Below the pieces are notes generated by a model. It had not been told where the DNA came from and made no database searches. It saw only the letters and a program-made list of their open reading frames with translations. The position numbers and the translations under genes are program-made. This document shows, in pieces, positions 19,116 to 27,808 of a DNA stretch of 64,000 bases. Within the stretch, counting starts at the first letter, position 1; every line of letters begins with the position of its first letter. This DNA comes from Streptomyces fumanus (lineage in GTDB: Bacteria > Actinomycetota > Actinomycetes > Streptomycetales > Streptomycetaceae): the NCBI RefSeq assembly GCF_014655295.1, contig NZ_BNBI01000009.1, positions 310,001 to 374,000 on the forward strand. The letters are read 5' to 3'.

Positions 19116-19520
19116 TCAGACGCGACGGCGCTTCGGCGGACGGCAGCCGTTGTGCGGGGTCGGGGTGACGTCCTGGATGGAGCCGACCTCGAGACCGGTC
19201 GCCTGGAGGGAACGGATCGCGGTCTCACGACCGGAACCCGGGCCCTTGACGAACACGTCGACCTTGCGCATGCCGTGCTCCTGGGCGCGGCGGGCGGCCG
19301 ACTCGGCGGCCATCTGCGCGGCGAACGGCGTGGACTTCCGGGAGCCCTTGAAGCCGACGTGGCCGGCGGAGGCCCAGGAGATCACGTTGCCGGTCGGGTC
19401 GGTGATCGACACGATCGTGTTGTTGAACGTGCTCTTGATGTGCGCGTGGCCGTGAGCGACGTTCTTCTTTTCCTTGCGGCGCACCTTCTTGGCAGCGCCC
19501 TGACGACCCTTGGGGGGCAT
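19116..19520 (-). CDS. rpsK: 30S ribosomal protein S11
   Basis: Platform protein contacting the mRNA path. The 134 residues include HIKSTFNNTIVSITDPTGNVISWAS and the ending DVTPTPHNGCRPPKRRRV. It follows rpsM by 69 nt in the alpha operon. Confidence 0.98.
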   Translation of the reverse strand: MPPKGRQGAAKKVRRKEKKNVAHGHAHIKSTFNNTIVSITDPTGNVISWASAGHVGFKGSRKSTPFAAQMAAESAARRAQEHGMRKVDVFVKGPGSGRETAIRSLQATGLEVGSIQDVTPTPHNGCRPPKRRRV

Positions 19521-19589
19521 CTATAACTCCTACGGGGAGGTGGTCGGTCCTACAGCGAAGACCGCTGATGAAGCGTTGTCCGCTGAGGA

Positions 19590-19970
19590 CTACTTCTTGC
19601 CCGGCTTCTTCTTGCCGGCGATGGCGCGACGCGGGCCCTTGCGGGTACGCGCGTTCGTGCTGGTGCGCTGACCGCGGACGGGCAGACCACGACGGTGACG
19701 CAGACCCTGGTAGGTACCGATCTCGACCTTGCGGCGGATGTCGGCCTGGATCTCGCGACGGAGGTCACCCTCGGTCTTGATGTTGTTGTCGACGTACTCG
19801 CGGATCGCGACGAGCTGCTCTTCGGTGAGGTCGCGAACACGGGTGTTCGGGTCCACGCCGGTGGCAGCGAGCGTCTGCTGCGAGAGGGTCCGGCCGATGC
19901 CGAACACGTAGGTGAGGGCGATCTCCACACGCTTTTCGCGCGGGATGTCAACACCGGAAACGCGTGCCAT
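19590..19970 (-). CDS. rpsM: 30S ribosomal protein S13
   Basis: Head protein at the subunit bridge and P-site tRNA. It begins MARVSGVDIPREKRVEIALTYVFGIG and has the central GLRHRRGLPVRGQRT motif and a basic tail. Length 126 is normal. A 190-nt gap with GC-rich palindromes separates it from rpmJ. Confidence 0.98.
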   Translation of the reverse strand: MARVSGVDIPREKRVEIALTYVFGIGRTLSQQTLAATGVDPNTRVRDLTEEQLVAIREYVDNNIKTEGDLRREIQADIRRKVEIGTYQGLRHRRGLPVRGQRTSTNARTRKGPRRAIAGKKKPGKK

Positions 19971-20160
19971 TCAATGGCTCCTGGTGATCTTCGGAGGTCT
20001 TCCACAGGACCGGCTCCCAGCCGCCGTACGAGGTACGAACTGGGTCCCCGGCCTCCGAACCGGGGGTGTCAGGCGCCGAGGCGCCCGGGACCTGCGTATG
20101 AACATATTCAGCTCGCGTCGCGCGAATCTCTGCGGAGAAGCAGAGGGTCTGGTTCTGCGG

Positions 20161-20274
20161 TCAGCCCTGGCGCTGCTTGTGGCGCGGGTTCTCGCAGATG
20201 ACCATGACCCGACCGTGACGGCGGATCACCCTGCACTTGTCGCAGATCTTCTTGACGCTCGGCTTGACCTTCAT
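20161..20274 (-). CDS. rpmJ: 50S ribosomal protein L36
   Basis: A 37-residue zinc-binding protein beginning MKVKPSVKKICDKC. Zinc ligands C11, C14, C27 and H32 are all present, so this is the zinc-containing (C+) form. Streptomyces often carries a zinc-free paralogue elsewhere, induced when zinc is scarce. It sits between infA and rpsM. Confidence 0.96.
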   Translation of the reverse strand: MKVKPSVKKICDKCRVIRRHGRVMVICENPRHKQRQG

Positions 20275-20344
20275 GGGATGTGAGGTTCTCCGGGTCAGTT
20301 GCCGGCCGTCCCTCGTCGTTGCCGCCGCGGGACGTGGGCAAGAT

Positions 20345-20566
20345 CTACTTGTACCGGTAGACGATCCGGCCACGCGTCAGGTCGTACGGAGACAGCTCCA
20401 CCACGACCCGGTCGTCAGGGAGGATACGGATGTAGTGCATACGCATCTTGCCGCTGATGTGTGCCAGGACCTGGTGGCCGTTCTGGAGCTCGACCTTGAA
20501 CATGGCGTTCGGCAGAGACTCGACGACAGTGCCCTCGATCTCGATGGCACCCTGCTTCTTGGCCAC
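20345..20566 (-). CDS. infA: translation initiation factor IF-1
   Basis: A 73-residue OB-fold protein that blocks the A site during initiation. It is near-invariant, with MAKKQGAIEIEGTV, HISGKMRMHYIRILPGD-like and DLTRGRIVYRYK segments. It is the first gene after map, preceded by a leader hairpin and a possible promoter. Confidence 0.98.
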   Translation of the reverse strand: MAKKQGAIEIEGTVVESLPNAMFKVELQNGHQVLAHISGKMRMHYIRILPDDRVVVELSPYDLTRGRIVYRYK

Positions 20567-20605
20567 GCTTCGCCCTTCGAATCGACTACCTTGATCGACC
20601 CCCGG

Positions 20606-20637
20606 GCACCCCTAGGCGCATGCAGACATGCGGGTGC
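20606..20637 (-). promoter_or_regulatory. infA leader hairpin and upstream -10 candidate
   Basis: The palindrome CGCATG-caga-CATGCG, with outer arms GCACC/GGTGC, lies 40-70 nt before infA. On the minus strand TAGACT (20655-20660) is a plausible -10 element, though its -35 (TTCGCC, 18 nt away) is weak. This suggests a separate infA-rpmJ-rpsM transcript. Confidence 0.4.
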
Positions 20638-20714
20638 ACAAGAGCCGACGAGTCAGTCTACGACAGCACTCCCGAAAAGGCGAAACGAGGAAGTCTGCCC
20701 CAGCCCCTAGATCG

Positions 20715-21551
20715 TTACGCAAGCGGGTCCGGCGCCGCCGTGATCCCGTACTCGGCGAGCTTGGCCTTGCCGCCGTCGGGGGCGGTCAGCACCAGGGGGC
20801 CGTCCTCGGTGAGGGCGACGGAGTGCTCCCAGTGGGAGGACCAGGTGCCGTCCGTGGTGATGACGGTCCAGTCGTCCTGGAGCACCTCGGTCTTCGGCGT
20901 GCCCAGCGACACCATCGGCTCGATGGCCAGGCAGAGGCCGGGGACCAGCTTCGGGCCCTTGCCGCGCCGGCGGTCGACGTAGTTCAGCAGGTGCGGGTCC
21001 ATGTGCATCTCGGTGCCGATGCCGTGGCCGCCGTAGTCCTCGATGATCCCGTACCGGCCGCCGCCCGGCTTGGGCTGGCGGCGGATGTAGGTCTCGATGG
21101 CCCGGGAGATGTCCACCAGGCGGTTGCCCTGCTTCATGGCCGCGATGCCGGCCCACATGGACTCCTCGGTGACCCGGGACAGCTCGACCAGCTCCGGAGC
21201 GTGCCCGGAGCCGACGAAGGCCGTGTACGCGGCGTCGCCGTGCCAGCCGTCGATGATCGCGCCGCAGTCCACGGAGATGATGTCCCCGTCCTTGAGCACC
21301 ACCTCGTCGGAGGGGATGCCGTGCACCACGACCTCGTTCACGGAGGTGCAGATGGTCGCGGGGAAGCCGCCGTAGCCGAGGAAGTTCGGCTTGGCGCCGT
21401 GGTCGGCCAGCACCTTGCGGGCCACCTGGTCCAGGTCCCTGGTGGTGGCACCGGGCACCGCCGCCTCCCGCGTGGCCGCGTGGATGGCGGCGACGACCAG
21501 CCCCGCCTCACGCATCTTGGCGATCTGCTCGGGGCTCTTGATCTGCACCAT
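20715..21551 (-). CDS. map: methionine aminopeptidase, type I
   Basis: Removes N-terminal Met from new proteins. Start ATG 21551 gives 278 residues (MVQIKSPEQIAKMREAG). Metal ligands are in ISVDCGAIIDGWHGDAA, GHGIG, AIEPM and the late SHWEHSVAL segment. The order secY-adk-map-infA is classical. Confidence 0.97.
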   Translation of the reverse strand: MVQIKSPEQIAKMREAGLVVAAIHAATREAAVPGATTRDLDQVARKVLADHGAKPNFLGYGGFPATICTSVNEVVVHGIPSDEVVLKDGDIISVDCGAIIDGWHGDAAYTAFVGSGHAPELVELSRVTEESMWAGIAAMKQGNRLVDISRAIETYIRRQPKPGGGRYGIIEDYGGHGIGTEMHMDPHLLNYVDRRRGKGPKLVPGLCLAIEPMVSLGTPKTEVLQDDWTVITTDGTWSSHWEHSVALTEDGPLVLTAPDGGKAKLAEYGITAAPDPLA

Positions 21552-21681
21552 GGGGGCTGCGGCCTTTCTCGGACCAGGAAAACGACGAACAACGACGGAC
21601 ACCGACAACGATACGGGGCACCCCACACCACAGCCGCGGCCCGCCCGGAGGCGGACCGCGGCTGCGCACGGCGTGCGGGAC

Positions 21682-22335
21682 CTACTTCTCGCGCTTGAGC
21701 GCCTCCAGCGCGCGGCCCGTGACCTCGTCCACCGGCCCCATGGCCGAGATGGTCACCACCAGGCCCTGCGCCTTGTAGTAGTCGATAATCGGCTCGGTCT
21801 GCGTGTGGTAGACCTCCAGCCGCTTGCGGACCGTCTCCTCGGAGTCGTCGTCGCGCTGGTACAGCTCGCCGCCGCAGACGTCGCAGACGCCCTCCTGCTT
21901 CGGCGGGGTGTACGTCACGTGGAAGACGTGCGCCGAATTGTTCCGGCACACCCGTCGTCCCGCGATGCGCTTGACGACCTCCTCCTCCGGCGCCTCCAGG
22001 TCCAGTACCGCGTCGAGCCCCATGTCCTCGGTCTCGAGCAGCTCGTCCAGCGCCTCCGCCTGCGACACGTTCCGCGGGAAGCCGTCCAGCAGGAAGCCGC
22101 CCTCGGCGTCGGGCTGCTCCATGCGGTCCTTGGCCATCGCGATCGTGACCTCGTCCGGCACCAGGTTGCCCGCGTCCATGTAGGACTTGGCGAGCTTGCC
22201 CAGCTCGGTCTGCTGGCTGATGTTGGCGCGGAACAGGTCACCCGTGGAGATGTGCGGGATGTGCAGCGTCTCGGCAAGCCGGGTGGCCTGCGTTCCCTTA
22301 CCGGCGCCCGGCGGCCCGACGAGGACGATTCGCAT
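21682..22335 (-). CDS. adk: adenylate kinase
   Basis: Interconverts ATP + AMP with 2 ADP. The P-loop GPPGAGKGT and DGFPRN are present. The 217-residue protein has the long LID. In the LID the zinc-type cysteines are C130, C151 and C154; the position of the usual second Cys is occupied by Asn, so zinc binding may be altered. The ATG overlaps the secY stop by 1 nt (TGATG), implying translational coupling. Confidence 0.97.
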   Translation of the reverse strand: MRIVLVGPPGAGKGTQATRLAETLHIPHISTGDLFRANISQQTELGKLAKSYMDAGNLVPDEVTIAMAKDRMEQPDAEGGFLLDGFPRNVSQAEALDELLETEDMGLDAVLDLEAPEEEVVKRIAGRRVCRNNSAHVFHVTYTPPKQEGVCDVCGGELYQRDDDSEETVRKRLEVYHTQTEPIIDYYKAQGLVVTISAMGPVDEVTGRALEALKREK

Positions 22336-23648
22336 CAGCGGAGGAACCCTTCGTAATTGCGCTGCTGGAGCTGGCTCTCGATCTGCTTCACCGTTTCGAG
22401 ACCGACACCCACGATGATCAGGATGCTCGTCCCGCCGAACGGGAAGTTCTGGTTTGCCCCGAAACCAACCAACGCCATCGTCGGTACGAGAGCGATCAGA
22501 CCCAGATACAGCGAACCCGGCCAGGTGATCCGGTTGAGTACGTAGCTCAGATACTCAGCGGTCGGTCGGCCAGCCCGGATGCCCGGGATGAAGCCACCAT
22601 ACTTCTTCATGTTGTCCGCGACTTCCTCGGGGTTGAAGGAGATCGCCACGTAGAAGAACGCGAAGAAAACGATGAGCAAGAAGTACAGCGTGATGTAGAT
22701 CGGGTGGTCGCCCTTGACCAGGTTGGCCTCGATCCAGGTCTTCCACCCGGATGTGCCGCTGGAGAACTGGGCGATCAGCGCCGGGATGTAGAGCAGCGAC
22801 GACGCGAAGATGACGGGGATCACGCCCGCCTGGTTCACCTTGAGCGGGATGTAGGTGGACGTGCCCCCGTAGGAGCGGCGGCCGACCATCCGCTTGGCGT
22901 ACTGCACCGGGATGCGGCGCTGGGCCTGCTCCACGAAGACCACCAGGCCGACCATGACCAGGCCGACCACGATCACGGTGCCGAACTCGATCCAGCCGCC
23001 GGCCAGGTCGCCCTGGGTCTTGATGGCCCACAGCGCGGACGGGAAGGTGGCGGCGATCGAGATGAACATCAGGATCGACATGCCGTTGCCGATGCCGCGG
23101 TCGGTGATCAGCTCACCGAGCCACATGACACAGGCCGTGCCGGCGGTCATGCAGATCACCATGACGACGGTGTAGAAGATCGCGCGGTCCGGGACGATCT
23201 GGTTGGCGACCGTGCAGCCGGAGAACAGGGCGCCGCTGCGGGCGGTGGCGACCAGGCCGGTGCCCTGCAGGATGGCGAGCGCGATGGTCAGGTACCGGGT
23301 GTACTGCGTGATCTTCGCCGTGCCGGCCTGGCCCTCCTTCTTCAGGGCCTCCAGGCGCGGGATCACCACGGTGAGCAACTGCAGAATGATGCTCGCGGTG
23401 ATGTACGGCATGATGCCGAGCGCGAAGACCGTGATCTGGAGCAGCGCGCCGCCGCTGAACATGTTGACCAGACCGAAGAGGCCCTGGTTGCCCGACGCCT
23501 GGTCCACACATTCCTGGACGTTCTTGTAGTCGATGCCGGGAATCGGGATGTGGGTACCCACTCGGTACACCACGATGATGCCGAGCGTGAAGAGCAGCTT
23601 CTTGCGCAGGTCGGGCGTCTTGAACGCCCGGGCGAACGCGGTGAGCAC
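22335..23648 (-). CDS. secY: protein translocase subunit SecY
   Basis: Channel subunit of the Sec translocon, with ten membrane segments expected across 437 residues. Recognisable parts are the N-terminal AFARAFKTPDLRKKLLFTLGIIVVYRVGTHIPIPGID and the plug/SecY signature GALLQITVFALGIMPYITASIILQLL. The cytosolic loop GRRSYGGTSTYIPLKVNQAGVIPVIFASS and the C-terminal VGVGLETVKQIESQLQQRNYEGFLR are also seen. It is preceded by a 240-nt gap with a perfect hairpin, so secY-adk-map may have its own transcriptional control. Confidence 0.98.
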   Translation of the reverse strand: MLTAFARAFKTPDLRKKLLFTLGIIVVYRVGTHIPIPGIDYKNVQECVDQASGNQGLFGLVNMFSGGALLQITVFALGIMPYITASIILQLLTVVIPRLEALKKEGQAGTAKITQYTRYLTIALAILQGTGLVATARSGALFSGCTVANQIVPDRAIFYTVVMVICMTAGTACVMWLGELITDRGIGNGMSILMFISIAATFPSALWAIKTQGDLAGGWIEFGTVIVVGLVMVGLVVFVEQAQRRIPVQYAKRMVGRRSYGGTSTYIPLKVNQAGVIPVIFASSLLYIPALIAQFSSGTSGWKTWIEANLVKGDHPIYITLYFLLIVFFAFFYVAISFNPEEVADNMKKYGGFIPGIRAGRPTAEYLSYVLNRITWPGSLYLGLIALVPTMALVGFGANQNFPFGGTSILIIVGVGLETVKQIESQLQQRNYEGFLR

Positions 23649-23820
23649 GGTGCCTCCTGCGACCCCCGCGCTGGCGCGTCAAGGGTGACGGTCTTGAGGT
23701 TCGACTGACGACTTAACAGGTAACGGTCAACTGCCGCTCAGGGTGCCCCATGTGCGGCACCCGGGAAAGAGGGCAGTGCAGGCCACCTTACCGGCGACAC
23801 CACCGCCCTAGGAACGACCA

Positions 23821-23853
23821 ACCGGGGATACCCCATTTGTGGGTATCCCCGGT
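23821..23853 (-). terminator. perfect hairpin between rplO and secY
   Basis: ACCGGGGATACCC (23821-23833) and GGGTATCCCCGGT (23841-23853) form a perfect 13-bp stem with a 7-nt loop, 36 nt past rplO. No U-run follows. It is a terminator or attenuator inside the spc cluster. The rest of the 240-nt gap contains a TTGACC (minus strand, about 23726-23731) without a clear -10. Confidence 0.6.
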
Positions 23854-23888
23854 CGGGATCGCTCAAGTCATCGAGACGCCTGTGGTGT

Positions 23889-24344
23889 TCAGACGAGCTC
23901 GGTGACGCTGCCGCCGGCGGCGGCGATCTTCTCCTTGGCGGAGGCGGAGGCCCGGTCGACCTTCACCTCGACCGCCACGGAGATCTCGCCCTCGCCGAGG
24001 ACCTTGACCAGGCTGTTCTTGCGAACGGCGCCCTTGGCGACCAGGTCCTCGACCGTGACCTCGCCACCCTGCGGGTAGAGCTTGGCCAGCTTGTCGAGGT
24101 TCACGACCTGGTACTCGGTCTTGAACGGGTTCTTGAAGCCCTTCAGCTTCGGGAGACGCATGTGGAGCGGCATCTGGCCACCCTCGAAGCTCTCCGGAAC
24201 CTGGTAACGGGCCTTGGTGCCCTTCGTACCACGACCGGCCGTCTTACCCTTCGACGCCTCACCACGACCCACACGGGTCTTGGCGGTCTTGGCGCCCGGG
24301 GCGGGACGGAGGTTGTGGATCTTGAGCGGGTTGTTCTCCGCCAT
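23889..24344 (-). CDS. rplO: 50S ribosomal protein L15
   Basis: Late-assembly protein of 151 residues. It has the glycine-rich N-terminal LRPAPGAKTAKTRVGRGEASKGKTAGRGTKG and the fold region FEGGQMPLHMRLPKLKGF. The TGA/ATG junction with rpmD is tight (2 nt), placing it in the same transcript. Confidence 0.97.
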   Translation of the reverse strand: MAENNPLKIHNLRPAPGAKTAKTRVGRGEASKGKTAGRGTKGTKARYQVPESFEGGQMPLHMRLPKLKGFKNPFKTEYQVVNLDKLAKLYPQGGEVTVEDLVAKGAVRKNSLVKVLGEGEISVAVEVKVDRASASAKEKIAAAGGSVTELV

Positions 24345-24346
24345 GA

Positions 24347-24529
24347 TCAGTCGACCTCCTCGACCGTCACGAGGTGGCGGACGGTGTGCACCATGCCGCG
24401 GAACTCGGGACGGTCCTCCTTGACGACCACGTCGTTGACCTTCTTCAGGCCAAGCGAACGCAGGGTGTCACGGTGGTTCTGCTTGCTGCCGATGTACGAC
24501 TTCGTCTGCGTGATCTTGAGCTGAGCCAT
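24347..24529 (-). CDS. rpmD: 50S ribosomal protein L30
   Basis: 60 residues starting MAQLKITQTKSYIGSKQNHRDTL, full length. Its ATG overlaps the rpsE stop by 1 nt (TAATG), indicating coupled translation. Confidence 0.96.
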   Translation of the reverse strand: MAQLKITQTKSYIGSKQNHRDTLRSLGLKKVNDVVVKEDRPEFRGMVHTVRHLVTVEEVD

Positions 24530-25137
24530 TACGCAGCCCCCGCCCCGGCACGCGCACGCAGCAGGGCCGCGGGGGCGACGTCCTCGAGGGGCAGACCGCG
24601 GCGGGCCGCGATCTCCTCGGGACGCTGCAGGCCCTTCAGGGCCTCCACGGTCGCGTGCACGATGTTGATCGCGTTCGACGAGCCGAGCGACTTCGACAGC
24701 ACGTCGTGGATGCCGGCGCACTCCAGCACCGCGCGCACCGGGCCACCGGCGATAACACCGGTACCGGGGGACGCGGGCTTGAGCAGCACGACACCGGCCG
24801 CCTTCTCACCCGTGATCGGGTGCGGGATGGTGCCCTGGATGCGGGGGACCTTGAAGAAGTGCTTCTTGGCCTCCTCGACACCCTTGGCGATGGCGGCCGG
24901 CACCTCCTTGGCCTTGCCGTATCCGACACCCACGGTGCCGTCACCGTCGCCCACCACGACCAGCGCGGTGAAGCTGAAGCGACGACCACCCTTCACAACC
25001 TTGGCGACGCGGTTGATCGCGACGACGCGCTCGACGTACGCGGTCTTCTCGGCGGCAGCAGCGCCGCCGTCACGGCCCTTCCGGTCCCGCCGCTCGCCGC
25101 CACCGGCACCGCTTCCGCGGCGCTGGGGTCCAGCCAT
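24529..25137 (-). CDS. rpsE: 30S ribosomal protein S5
   Basis: Fidelity-related small-subunit protein. The N-terminus is Gly/Arg-rich (MAGPQRRGSGAGGGERRDRKG). The KH-like domain contains VVKGGRRFSFTALVVVGDGDGTVGVGYGKA, and GTGVIAGGPVRAVLECAG follows. The 202 residues are normal for Streptomyces. Confidence 0.97.
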   Translation of the reverse strand: MAGPQRRGSGAGGGERRDRKGRDGGAAAAEKTAYVERVVAINRVAKVVKGGRRFSFTALVVVGDGDGTVGVGYGKAKEVPAAIAKGVEEAKKHFFKVPRIQGTIPHPITGEKAAGVVLLKPASPGTGVIAGGPVRAVLECAGIHDVLSKSLGSSNAINIVHATVEALKGLQRPEEIAARRGLPLEDVAPAALLRARAGAGAA

Positions 25138-25173
25138 TGGATTACCTCTCTCTTTCCGCTAGCTACAAGCGGC

Positions 25174-25557
25174 TCAGAACTTGAGCCCGGCCTCGCGGGC
25201 GGCGTCCGCCAGGGCGGCGATGCGCCCGGCGTACTGGTTGCCACCACGGTCGAACACGACGGCCTCGACACCGGCGGCCTTGGCGCGCTCGGCGACCAGG
25301 GCACCGACCTGCTTGGCCTGCGAGGACTTGTCGCCCTCGGCACCGCGGATCGAGCTGTCCAGGGTGGACGCCGACGCCAGGGTGTGGCCCTTGAGGTCGT
25401 CGATCACCTGCGCCACGATGTGGCGGTTGGAGCGGGTCACGACCAGACGGGGACGCTCCGCCGTACCCGCGACCTTCTTGCGGATGCGGATGTGACGGCG
25501 CTTGATCGCGGCGCGCTTGTAGGCGTCGCCCTTGAGGATCTTCTGCCCGTATGCCAT
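25174..25557 (-). CDS. rplR: 50S ribosomal protein L18
   Basis: 5S rRNA-binding protein of 127 residues with KVAGTAERPRLVVTRSNRHIVAQVIDD and the ending DRGGNQYAGRIAALADAAREAGLKF. It begins 3 nt after rplF ends. Confidence 0.97.
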   Translation of the reverse strand: MAYGQKILKGDAYKRAAIKRRHIRIRKKVAGTAERPRLVVTRSNRHIVAQVIDDLKGHTLASASTLDSSIRGAEGDKSSQAKQVGALVAERAKAAGVEAVVFDRGGNQYAGRIAALADAAREAGLKF

Positions 25558-25560
25558 GGC

Positions 25561-26100
25561 TTACTTACCCGCCTTTCCGACCTTGCGGCGGATGACTTCG
25601 CCCTCGTACTTGACGCCCTTGGCCTTGTACGGGTCGGGCTTGCGCAGCTTGCGGATGTTCGCCGCGACCTCGCCGACCTTCTGCTTGTCGATGCCCTCGA
25701 CCGAGAAACGGGTCGGGGTCTCCACCTTGAAGGTGATGCCCTCGGGGGCCTCGACGAGGATCGGGTGGCTGTAGCCGAGGGAGAACTCCAGGTTCGAACC
25801 CTTGGCGACCACGCGGTAACCGACACCGCTGATCTCGAGCTTCTTCACGTAACCCTGGGTCACGCCGGTGATCATGTTCGCCACCAGCGTGCGCGACAGG
25901 CCGTGCAGGGCCTTGCTCTGACGCTCGTCGTTGGGGCGGGTGACGTTCAGAACGCCGTCCTCACCCTTGGCGATCTCGATCGGCGCCACGACGGTGTGGG
26001 TCAGCGAGCCCTTGGGCCCCTTGACCGAGACCGTCCGGCCGTCGATGGTGACGTCCACGCCGGCGGGAACCGCGATGGGGAGCTTGCCGATGCGCGACAT
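25561..26100 (-). CDS. rplF: 50S ribosomal protein L6
   Basis: Two-domain protein near the factor-binding site; 179 residues beginning MSRIGKLPIAVPAGVDVTIDG. The family signature PDPYKAKGVKYEGEVIRRK is near the C-terminus. Confidence 0.98.
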   Translation of the reverse strand: MSRIGKLPIAVPAGVDVTIDGRTVSVKGPKGSLTHTVVAPIEIAKGEDGVLNVTRPNDERQSKALHGLSRTLVANMITGVTQGYVKKLEISGVGYRVVAKGSNLEFSLGYSHPILVEAPEGITFKVETPTRFSVEGIDKQKVGEVAANIRKLRKPDPYKAKGVKYEGEVIRRKVGKAGK

Positions 26101-26124
26101 AGCTGTTTCCTCCGTTCCCTTCTG

Positions 26125-26523
26125 CTACCAGACGTAGGCGAGGACTTCCCCACCCACGCCCTTCTTGCCGGCCTGCTTGTCGGTGAGGAGCCCGTGCGAC
26201 GTGGAGATGATCGCCACGCCGAGGCCGCCCAGCACCTTCGGCAGGTTGGTGGACTTCGCGTACACCCGGAGGCCGGGCTTGGAGATCCGCTTGATGCCCG
26301 CGATGGAGCGCTCACGGTTGGGGCCGAACTTCAGCTCCAGGACGAGGTTCTTGCCGACCTCGGCGTCCTCGACCTTCCAGCCCGTGATGAAGCCCTCCTG
26401 CTGGAGGATCTCCGCGATGTGAGACTTGATCTTCGAGTGCGGCATCGCCACGGAGTCGTGGTACGCCGAGTTCGCGTTCCGCAGACGCGTCAGCATGTCT
26501 GCGATCGGATCAGTCATGGTCAT
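26125..26523 (-). CDS. rpsH: 30S ribosomal protein S8
   Basis: Central-domain 16S rRNA binder. ATG 26523 gives 132 residues (MTMTDPIADMLTRLRNAN), the known length; an upstream in-frame start would add 15 unrelated residues. The C-terminal STSHGLLTDKQAGKKGVGGEVLAYVW is typical. The 211-nt gap to rpsN is the longest inside the spc cluster apart from the secY gap and holds no gene. Confidence 0.97.
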   Translation of the reverse strand: MTMTDPIADMLTRLRNANSAYHDSVAMPHSKIKSHIAEILQQEGFITGWKVEDAEVGKNLVLELKFGPNRERSIAGIKRISKPGLRVYAKSTNLPKVLGGLGVAIISTSHGLLTDKQAGKKGVGGEVLAYVW

Positions 26524-26734
26524 GAATTGGCCTTCGGCCTCTCTCGCCGGGGTTTCCTGGTGCGCCATCCCTCTCCCCGATCCGAGACGGGACGGGTGCG
26601 GCGCGGTGGACCTACGGCGTAGTAAGTCGTACGGGCGCGGCAGGCGCCCAACCCCACCAGCCTAAGCCATGCGGGGGTGGGCCTCCTGCCGTCCCATTGC
26701 TTACCGAGAGCCCTGGGAGTCCGGAACTACCGGA

Positions 26735-26920
26735 TTACCAGGAGCTCTTGGTCACGCCCGGCAGCTCGCCACGGTGAGCCATCTCACGAAGGCACACGCG
26801 GCACAGGCCGAACTTGCGGTAGACGGAGTGCGGGCGGCCGCAGCGCTGGCAGCGGGTGTACGCGCGCACACCGAACTTGGGCTTGCGAGCAGCCTTGGCA
26901 ATCAGAGCCTTCTTCGCCAT
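26735..26920 (-). CDS. rpsN: 30S ribosomal protein S14, type Z
   Basis: 61 residues with zinc ligands C24, C27, C40 and C43 (CQRC and CRVC), so this is the short zinc-binding form. Streptomyces genomes also tend to have a zinc-free long form elsewhere. It starts 5 nt after rplE. Confidence 0.96.
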   Translation of the reverse strand: MAKKALIAKAARKPKFGVRAYTRCQRCGRPHSVYRKFGLCRVCLREMAHRGELPGVTKSSW

Positions 26921-26925
26921 CTCGC

Positions 26926-27483
26926 TCACGCCTCCTTGAACGGGAAGCCGAGGTGACGAAGGAGGGCGCGGCCCTCGTCGTCGTTGGTCGCCGTGGTGAC
27001 CACGGTGATGTCCATACCCCGGACGCGGTCGATCTTGTCCTGGTCGATCTCGTGGAACATGACCTGCTCCGTGAGACCGAAGGTGTAGTTGCCCCGGCCG
27101 TCGAACTGCTTGGGGGACAGGCCGCGGAAGTCACGGATGCGCGGGAGCGCCAGCGACAGGGTGCGGTCCAGGAACTCCCACATGCGGTCGCCACGAAGGG
27201 TGACGTGGGCACCGATCGGCTGGCCCTCGCGCAGCTTGAACTGCGCGATGGACTTGCGGGCCTTGGTGACGGCCGGCTTCTGACCGGTGATCGTGGTGAG
27301 GTCGCGGATGGCGCCCTCGATCAGCTTGGAGTCGCGGGCGGCGTCGCCCACACCCATGTTGACCACGATCTTGACGAGGCCGGGGACCTGCATGACGTTC
27401 TCGTACTTGAACTCGTCACGCAGCTTGCCCGCGATCTCCTCGCGGTACTTCGTCTTCAGACGCGGAGTGGTGGTGGTAGCCAT
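26926..27483 (-). CDS. rplE: 50S ribosomal protein L5
   Basis: 5S rRNA and tRNA-contacting protein, 185 residues. It has VPGLVKIVVNMGVGDAARD, TGQKPAVTKARKSIAQFKLREGQPIG and DFRGLSPKQFDGRGNYTFGL. The ATG overlaps the rplX stop by 1 nt. Confidence 0.98.
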   Translation of the reverse strand: MATTTTPRLKTKYREEIAGKLRDEFKYENVMQVPGLVKIVVNMGVGDAARDSKLIEGAIRDLTTITGQKPAVTKARKSIAQFKLREGQPIGAHVTLRGDRMWEFLDRTLSLALPRIRDFRGLSPKQFDGRGNYTFGLTEQVMFHEIDQDKIDRVRGMDITVVTTATNDDEGRALLRHLGFPFKEA

Positions 27484-27806
27484 CAGATGTCCTCACCCGT
27501 CCGCTTGGCAACGCGGATCTTGTTGCCCTCTTCGTCGAAGCGGTAACCGACGCGGGTCACGACCTTCTGACCGTCCTTCTCCACGACGAGCTGAACGTTG
27601 CTCACGTGAATGGGGGCCTCGGTGGTGACGATGCCGCCGGCCTGCGAACCACGAGCCGTGGGACCGGCCTTGGTGTGCTTCTTGACCCGGTTGACACCCT
27701 CGACCAGGACCCGGTCCTCGCGGGGGAAGGCCGCGATGACCTTGCCCTGCTTGCCCTTGTCCTTACCGGTGATGACCTGGACCAGGTCGCCCTTCTTGAT
27801 CTTCAT
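27483..27806 (-). CDS. rplX: 50S ribosomal protein L24
   Basis: Assembly-initiator protein with the KOW motif (MKIKKGDLVQVITGKDKGKQGKV). ATG 27806 has GGAGGT 9 nt upstream; a GTG two codons earlier is in frame but less likely. 107 residues. Confidence 0.96.
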   Translation of the reverse strand: MKIKKGDLVQVITGKDKGKQGKVIAAFPREDRVLVEGVNRVKKHTKAGPTARGSQAGGIVTTEAPIHVSNVQLVVEKDGQKVVTRVGYRFDEEGNKIRVAKRTGEDI

Positions 27807-27808
27807 GC

